Below are positions 7,540-13,171 of a DNA stretch of 13,171 bases, piece by piece. The notes beneath the pieces are model-generated. The model was given only the letters and a program-made list of their open reading frames with translations, did no database searches and had not been told where the DNA came from. Within the stretch, counting starts at the first letter, position 1; every line of letters starts with the position of its first letter. A program made the position numbers and the translations under genes. Source of the DNA: Bacteroidota bacterium (GTDB taxonomy: Bacteria; Bacteroidota; Bacteroidia; CAMBQF01); contig JAIXUZ010000108.1 in assembly GCA_027483285.1 (NCBI GenBank), positions 1 to 13,171 on the forward strand, given 5' to 3'.

Positions 7540-10500
7540 ATGGCTACAATTAATATCCGTAAGAGCTTATTGCTTTTTTTACTTGCTTTTGTTGGTACAC
7601 TTCAGGCACAAACAACCTATTACTCTAAAGCTGCGGCAACAGATTTTAACAGCACCGCCAGTTGGGGTATTAATACCGATGGTAGCGGGGCGTCTCCGGC
7701 ATCTATTACCAATGCCGACAATTACATTATACAAAACAACGCGGCGTTAACACTTACTGCCAATGGCAGTGTTAGGGCGCTTACAATAAATAGCGGCTCA
7801 TTAACCATTGCTGCCAATACCCTTACCGTAGCTATTGCCAGTGCAAATAATAGTACATTGCAGGTATTGGGCGGTAGCTTAAACGTTACGGGTGGCACGC
7901 TCAATATTAACGGTAATTTTTTAGTTGCAACCGGCTCTAACTTTAGCCAAAGTGGGGGTAATATTAATATTGATGGCAACTCAGGCACCTTAGCTACATC
8001 AGTAGCTGCCGGTACTAACCTTTTTGCAGTAGGCACATCAGTAACAGCGCATGCGAGCGGCACCATAACACTTAGTGGCGGCACCTTAACTATTGTAGAC
8101 CCCCATGCAGCTACAACCGGCATAGCCTTTTATTTCAACAAATCAGCAGGTCACGTAGACGCAATAGGCCATACTTTCAGGTTTGGCGATGGTGTATCGG
8201 CTACTCCGGGAGGCAATGCTACTACAGCATTTCAACACAACACATCTGCAAATTCTTCGATTAAATTTGCATTTGGAAACCTAATTATAAACGGCCCCTA
8301 TAATGTGAACAGGGTAGTTACTGGAGCCGCAGCTCATGGAGTTTTAGGCGATTTAACTATTAATGCGGGAGGGCAATACAACCAAGGGGGTGTTTATGTA
8401 AATGGCAATATTACCGTTAATGGCGATGGTACCAGTACCTTAGCGAATAATGGAAGGCTTGTAATAACTAACATACTGGGTTTAGCCAATTATGCATCAG
8501 GCACAACTGTTCCTTCAACCAATGCACAAACCATAAGTGGTAATGGTTATTTTACAAATAATGCCACCATAGCATCATCTACCACCAATTTTGCTGCTAT
8601 AACAATCAACAATACCAGCACTGCGGGGGTAACCTTTGCTAATGCTAATAATTTGATTAGTGTTGTGCCGGGGTTGTATACCAATACAGCTAGCGTATCC
8701 GGCTTATTTCAAATTACTTCAGGTAAAATAAATATAGGTGCCAATACCTTTACTTTAGGCACATCGGCTGCCTCACCTGGCACACTCTCTTATACCGCAG
8801 GTGGTTTTACTGGTGGTACTTTTAAGCGTTGGATAAGTACATTTCCTGCCATTACCCCTACCACGGGCGGCGCTGCGCCTTTGGGTGCATTCCCATTTAT
8901 TAGTGCAAATGGTGAGTCTCGCCTATTGCAATATGGACAAACAAATACTGTTACAACCGGTGGTACCGTGTCGGTAACCTATAACGATGTGGCAGGCCAA
9001 ACAGCCATTACCCCCTATACCGATAATGGCATTAGCATTGGTAAGCGTAGCAACTCTAATTGGGTGGTTGCTACCTCAGGCTTAGTTTATGGTACAGGTG
9101 GCACTGGCAGACTAAAACTACGTGGCGATGGATATACTGTTGCCAATGTAACTGATGCACGCATATCAAGCGCTACAGGCATAGCTGCAGGCACTTCTGG
9201 TGTGGGTACTAATACATTAGCTGCCCCTGAGGGTAATAAAAGTGCTATGACAGTAGCTAACTTAGCCGGTACTTTCTATTTTGCCCTACCTGCAACTACT
9301 ATACAAACAGTAGCTACCGGCAACTGGACTAACCCCGCAACCTGGAACTGTAACTGTGTTCCTTCGGGTTTAGATAGTGTTATTGTAAACAATACCCATA
9401 CCGTAACTATTGATGCTACAGCTAATGCGGTTGCATTAGTAATTAATACCGGAGGCACCATACAAGCAGCTGCCAATACCCTAACTGTTGTAAATAGGAT
9501 TAACAATAGCGGTACAGTAAATATTAGTGGTACAGGTACCATAACCTTAGGCACAACCGACAACAACAACCCGTTTAACAACCTAAGTGGCGGTAGCTTG
9601 AATGTATCAGGAGGAACATTAAATATCAATGGTAATTTATTAATTGCAACCGGTTCTAACTTTAACCAAAGTGGGGGTAATATTAATATTGATGGCAACT
9701 CGGGTACTGTAGCTGCATCAGTTGCCGCGGGTACTGATATTTTCAGCATTGGAACATCAACAACTCAGCATGCGAGCGGCACCATAACACTTAGTGGCGG
9801 CACCTTAACTATTGTAGACCCCCATGCAGCCACAACCGGCTTAGCCTTTTATTTCAACTCATCATCAGGTCACGTAAACGCAATAGGCCATACCTTCAGG
9901 TTTGGCGATGGGGTATCAGCTACTCCGGGAGGCAATGCTACTACTGCATTTCAATATAATACAGTAACAGGTACAGGAAGACTTGCCTTTGGCAACCTTA
10001 TTATAAACGGGCCCTATAATACCAACAGGGTAGTTACTGGAGGAGGACTTCTAGGAGTTGGAGTTTTAGGAGACTTAACCATTAATGCGGGGGGGCAATT
10101 TTATTTTAGCTATAATACTGCTATTTATGTAAATGGCAATATTACCGTTAACGGCGATGGTACGAGTACCTTAGCGAATAATGGAAGGCTTATAACTAAT
10201 GGGGCGCTATATTTACTCAACTACCAATCAGGTTCTTTCTTCCCTTCTACCAACCCTCAAACCGTTAGCGGTTCAGGCTATTTTGTAAATGAACCTTTCA
10301 TTGCAGGCTCTACCGCCAATTTCAGTCAATTAATAATTTACAATACCAGCACTGCAGGGGTAACCTTTGCTAATGCTAATAATTTAATTAGTGTTGTGCC
10401 GGGGTTGTATACCAATATAGCTACCGCATCTACCTACTTTGAAATTATTTCAGGTAAAATAAATATAGGTGCCAATACTTTTACTTTAGGCACATCGGCT

Positions 10501-13171
10501 GCTCAAGCGGGGAATCTCTCTTATACCGCAGGTGGCTTTACAGGAGGTACTTTTAAGCGCTGGGTGAGCACAGCTGCCATTTTCCCTTGGGGCGGCTTTG
10601 GTATTGCCCCAGGGGCATTCCCATTTGTAAGTATAAATAACGAGTCTCGCCTATTGCAATATGGCCAAACCGGCACTATTACAACAGGTGGTACCATATC
10701 GGTAACCTATAATGATGTGGCAGGCCAAACAGCCATTACACCCTATACCGACAATGGAAATAGCATTGGCACGCGTAGCAACTCTAACTGGGTGGTTGCT
10801 ACCTCAGGCTTAGTTTATGGTACTGGTGGCAGTGGCAGACTAAAACTACGGGGTGATGGGTATACTGTTGTCAACGTAACCGATGTACGCATATCGGGTG
10901 TTAGCGGAGCGGCTGCTGGGACATCGGACGAAGGTACTAATACATTAGCTGCCCCTGAGGGAAATAAAAGTGCTATGACAGTAGCTAACTTAAATGGTAC
11001 ATTCTATTTTGCTACGCCATCAATTATACAAACAATAACAACAGGTAACTGGAATAGCCCTAGCACCTGGAACTGTAATTGTGTGCCAACAGCAACCAAC
11101 GATGTAATAATAAACAATACCCATACCGTAACCATTGATGCAACGGCCAATGCCAAAACATTGACTATAAATTCGGGAGGGACGCTGCAATCATCAGCAA
11201 ATACATTAACTGTTCAAAGTTTTATAAATAACAGAGGAATAATAAATATTAGCAGCTTGGGCACTCTAACCTTAGGCACAACCGATAATGATAACCCGTT
11301 TACTAACCTAAGTGGTGGTAGCTTGAATGTATCAGGAGGAACATTAAATATTAATGGTAATCTTTTAATTAGCGATGGCGCTAACTTTAACCAAAGTGGG
11401 GGTAATATTAATATTGATGGCAACTCAGGCACCTTAGCTACATCAGTAGCTGATGGTACTAACCTTTTTGCTGTAGGCACCTCAACTACAACGCATAGTA
11501 GCGGTACTATAGCTTTAAGTGGCGGTACCTTAACTATTGTAGACCCCCATGCAGCTACAACCGGCTTAGCCTTTTATTTCAAATCATCAGCAGGTCACGT
11601 AAACGCAATAGGCCATACCTTTAGGTTTGGCGATGGGGTATCGGCTACTCCGGGAGGCAATGCTACTACTGCATTTCAACATAATACTGGAGCATGGTCA
11701 AGTAAATTTGCCTTTGGCAACCTTATTATAAACGGGCCCTATAACGCCAACAGGGTAGTTAATCAAGCAATATTTCATGCAGTTTTAGGTGATTTTACTG
11801 TTAATGCAGGGGGGCAGTATGTTAATTATAATCAAATGTATTTAAATGGAAATATTACCGTTAATGGCGATGGTACCAGTACCTTAGCGAATAACGGAAT
11901 ACTTATTGACCATCCTAGTGGTTCCGGTTTGATTTTAGCCAACTATCCATCAGGTATATATACTCCTTCAACCAATGCACAAACCATAAGTGGCAATGGC
12001 TATTTTGTAAATAATCCCACCATAGCATCATCTACTGCCAATTTTAGAAATTTAACAATCAACAATACAAGCGCTGCAGGGGTAACCTTTGCTAATGCCA
12101 ATAGCTTAACCAGTGTGATACCGGGCTTATATACCAATACAGCAACTGTTTCGGGTACAGGCACATTTGCTTTAACTGCAGGCAAAGTAAATATTGGTGC
12201 CAATACCTTTACTTTAGGAACATCGGCTGCCAGCCCGGGCGCACTTTCTTATACCGCAGGTGGTTTTACTGGTGGTACTTTTAGGCGTTGGGTGGGTACA
12301 GCTGCCATTACCCCAGCAACAGGCGGGGCTATAGCTGCAGGGGCATTCCCATTTATTAGTGCTAATGGAGAGTCTCGCTTATTACAATACGGGCAAACTA
12401 CAACAGTTACAACCGGTGGCACCGTATCCGTAACCTATAACGATGTTGCAGGCCAAACAGCCATTACACCCTATACCGATAATGGAGTAAACATAGCTAA
12501 GCGCAGCAACTCTAACTGGGTGGTTGCTACCTCGGGCTTAGTATATGGCACCGGCGGCACCGGCATATTAAAACTACGTGGTGATGGCTATAATTTTGCT
12601 AACGTAACTGATGCACGCATATCAAGCGCTACAGGCATAGCTGCAGGCACTTCTGGTGTGGGTACTAATACCCTTGCAGCCCCTGAGGGTAATAAAAGCG
12701 CTATGACTGTAGCTAACCTTGCCGGGACATTTTATTTTGCATTACCTGCGGCAACAATACAAACAGTAGCTACGGGCAATTGGAACAGCCCAAGCACCTG
12801 GAATTGTAATTGTGTGCCTACAGCTGTAGACAGTGCAATAGTAAACAATACCCATACGGTAACTATTGATGCTGCTGCCAGTGCCCGTGCCTTAGTAATA
12901 AATACAGGTGGCACCATACAAGCAGCTGCAAATACCTTAACCGTTGTTAATAGGATTAACAATAGCGGCACAGTAAATATTAGTGGTACAGGTACCATAA
13001 CCTTAGGCACAACCGATAACAACAACCCCTTTAATAACCTAAGTGGTGGTAACTTAAATGTATCAGGCGGAATATTAAATATCAATGGCAACTTACTCAT
13101 AACAACAGGTTCTAACTTTAATCAAAGTGGGGGTAATATTAATATTGATGGCAACTCAGGAACGGTTGCTA
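7540..13171 (+). CDS. giant secreted repeat protein (adhesin-like), 3' end outside window
   Basis: An uninterrupted frame of 1877 codons runs to the right edge without a stop. The start ATG is fixed by a signal peptide (MATINIRKSLLLFLLAFVGT..., cleavage LQA before Gln24). The mature part is made of very long tandem units of 573-577 residues; three are complete, and a fourth starts at residue 1740. Units 2-4 open with a GNW-x-x-P-x-TW-NCNC-VP segment, common in Bacteroidota surface proteins, followed by short Asn/Gly/Thr-rich beta-strand repeats (TLTV, GTVNISG, GGSLNVSGGTLNING). Each unit ends in a conserved block with FPFIS, ESRLLQYGQ, SNWVVATSGL, APEGNKSAMTVANL. Charged residues are few and cysteines appear only as CxC pairs. 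This composition suggests a beta-helical or beta-sandwich filament, probably an adhesin or matrix protein. A C-terminal T9SS domain is expected beyond the edge but cannot be seen. Minus-strand ORFs inside it are shadows that recur with the repeat. Confidence 0.85.
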   Translation, partial: MATINIRKSLLLFLLAFVGTLQAQTTYYSKAAATDFNSTASWGINTDGSGASPASITNADNYIIQNNAALTLTANGSVRALTINSGSLTIAANTLTVAIASANNSTLQVLGGSLNVTGGTLNINGNFLVATGSNFSQSGGNINIDGNSGTLATSVAAGTNLFAVGTSVTAHASGTITLSGGTLTIVDPHAATTGIAFYFNKSAGHVDAIGHTFRFGDGVSATPGGNATTAFQHNTSANSSIKFAFGNLIINGPYNVNRVVTGAAAHGVLGDLTINAGGQYNQGGVYVNGNITVNGDGTSTLANNGRLVITNILGLANYASGTTVPSTNAQTISGNGYFTNNATIASSTTNFAAITINNTSTAGVTFANANNLISVVPGLYTNTASVSGLFQITSGKINIGANTFTLGTSAASPGTLSYTAGGFTGGTFKRWISTFPAITPTTGGAAPLGAFPFISANGESRLLQYGQTNTVTTGGTVSVTYNDVAGQTAITPYTDNGISIGKRSNSNWVVATSGLVYGTGGTGRLKLRGDGYTVANVTDARISSATGIAAGTSGVGTNTLAAPEGNKSAMTVANLAGTFYFALPATTIQTVATGNWTNPATWNCNCVPSGLDSVIVNNTHTVTIDATANAVALVINTGGTIQAAANTLTVVNRINNSGTVNISGTGTITLGTTDNNNPFNNLSGGSLNVSGGTLNINGNLLIATGSNFNQSGGNINIDGNSGTVAASVAAGTDIFSIGTSTTQHASGTITLSGGTLTIVDPHAATTGLAFYFNSSSGHVNAIGHTFRFGDGVSATPGGNATTAFQYNTVTGTGRLAFGNLIINGPYNTNRVVTGGGLLGVGVLGDLTINAGGQFYFSYNTAIYVNGNITVNGDGTSTLANNGRLITNGALYLLNYQSGSFFPSTNPQTVSGSGYFVNEPFIAGSTANFSQLIIYNTSTAGVTFANANNLISVVPGLYTNIATASTYFEIISGKINIGANTFTLGTSAAQAGNLSYTAGGFTGGTFKRWVSTAAIFPWGGFGIAPGAFPFVSINNESRLLQYGQTGTITTGGTISVTYNDVAGQTAITPYTDNGNSIGTRSNSNWVVATSGLVYGTGGSGRLKLRGDGYTVVNVTDVRISGVSGAAAGTSDEGTNTLAAPEGNKSAMTVANLNGTFYFATPSIIQTITTGNWNSPSTWNCNCVPTATNDVIINNTHTVTIDATANAKTLTINSGGTLQSSANTLTVQSFINNRGIINISSLGTLTLGTTDNDNPFTNLSGGSLNVSGGTLNINGNLLISDGANFNQSGGNINIDGNSGTLATSVADGTNLFAVGTSTTTHSSGTIALSGGTLTIVDPHAATTGLAFYFKSSAGHVNAIGHTFRFGDGVSATPGGNATTAFQHNTGAWSSKFAFGNLIINGPYNANRVVNQAIFHAVLGDFTVNAGGQYVNYNQMYLNGNITVNGDGTSTLANNGILIDHPSGSGLILANYPSGIYTPSTNAQTISGNGYFVNNPTIASSTANFRNLTINNTSAAGVTFANANSLTSVIPGLYTNTATVSGTGTFALTAGKVNIGANTFTLGTSAASPGALSYTAGGFTGGTFRRWVGTAAITPATGGAIAAGAFPFISANGESRLLQYGQTTTVTTGGTVSVTYNDVAGQTAITPYTDNGVNIAKRSNSNWVVATSGLVYGTGGTGILKLRGDGYNFANVTDARISSATGIAAGTSGVGTNTLAAPEGNKSAMTVANLAGTFYFALPAATIQTVATGNWNSPSTWNCNCVPTAVDSAIVNNTHTVTIDAAASARALVINTGGTIQAAANTLTVVNRINNSGTVNISGTGTITLGTTDNNNPFNNLSGGNLNVSGGILNINGNLLITTGSNFNQSGGNINIDGNSGTVA
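7609..9300 (+). repeat. repeat unit 1 of the giant protein
   Basis: Residues 24-587. The first about 90 residues are a divergent version of the unit head: ASWGINTDG replaces the TWNCNCVP segment, so the CxC pair is missing. From 7870 onward it aligns with the later units; the same landmark recurs 1719 bp downstream. The tail, from 9148, is more similar to unit 3 than to unit 2. Confidence 0.8.
9301..11025 (+). repeat. repeat unit 2 of the giant protein
   Basis: Residues 588-1162 (575 residues, 1725 bp). The CxC pair is at residues 604/606. The head, up to about 9580, is almost the same as that of unit 4. The tail, around 10880-10940 (ISGVSGAAAGTSDEGT), departs from units 1 and 3 (ISSATGIAAGTSGVGT). 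Confidence 0.85.
11026..12756 (+). repeat. repeat unit 3 of the giant protein
   Basis: Residues 1163-1739 (577 residues, 1731 bp). The CxC pair is at 1179/1181. Its head (SFINNRGIINISSLGTLTLG) differs from units 2 and 4, while long stretches of its middle and tail match unit 1. Confidence 0.85.
12757..13171 (+). repeat. repeat unit 4 of the giant protein, partial
   Basis: The first 138 codons of a fourth unit (residues 1740-1877), cut by the window edge. The CxC pair is at 1756/1758. It is close to unit 2 over this stretch, including the NRINNSGTVNISGTGTITLG segment and the SGTVA ending. Confidence 0.8.

Noticed and set aside
7722..13100. Minus-strand ORFs of 67-157 residues recurring in the repeat region (for example 7722-8123, 9276-9749, 12732-13100)
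   Set aside because: They recur because the sense repeats recur. Their Pro/Leu/Val-rich translations reflect Asn/Gly/Thr codons read backwards; they are antisense shadows of the giant gene.
7609..13171. CRISPR-like or short tandem repeat array
   Set aside because: Period is about 1.72 kb, in frame and protein-coding; there are no short repeats with spacers.

Overview
The window looks like chromosomal DNA of a gliding or environmental Bacteroidota, with a low-to-moderate GC content by eye. The main evidence is three consecutive secreted proteins that end in type IX secretion system (T9SS) type A sorting domains (signature YPNP/FPNP, ending in a G-V/M-YF block). SprB-repeat, PKD, LamG and fibronectin-like domains, and signal peptides followed by Gln, fit the same phylum. 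I see no rRNA, tRNA, CRISPR array, transposase or integrase.

Layout: (1) 1-736, minus strand: most of a HipA-like kinase gene, cut by the left edge. (2) 898-4496, plus strand: two secreted T9SS cargo genes 17 bp apart, probably one operon, encoding a SprB/PKD protein and a LamG/Fn3-like protein. (3) 4731-6365, plus strand: a secreted SGNH/GDSL hydrolase, also T9SS cargo, with a complete catalytic signature. (4) 6365-6913: a compact cassette with a minus-strand four-helix-bundle (S23/IVS family) gene between two similar GA/CT-rich hairpins. (5) 6914-7539: about 600 bp without a gene, containing two stem-loops. (6) 7540-13171, plus strand, open at the right edge: the first 1877 codons of a giant secreted repeat protein. 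It is built from very large tandem units (573-577 residues, about 1.72-1.73 kb); three are complete and a fourth begins.

The common theme is the cell surface: four exported proteins, three with visible T9SS signals and the fourth probably T9SS cargo too (its C-terminus is outside the window). The SGNH enzyme probably acts on ester groups of extracellular glycans or lipids. The LamG/SprB/PKD proteins and the giant repeat protein look like binding, adhesive or matrix components.

The points most worth a second look are the mosaic nucleotide identity between the 1.7-kb units, which suggests gene conversion or duplication in a two-unit register, and the hairpin-bounded four-helix-bundle cassette, which looks like a small non-autonomous element. 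No complete new multi-gene defence or metabolic system is evident.
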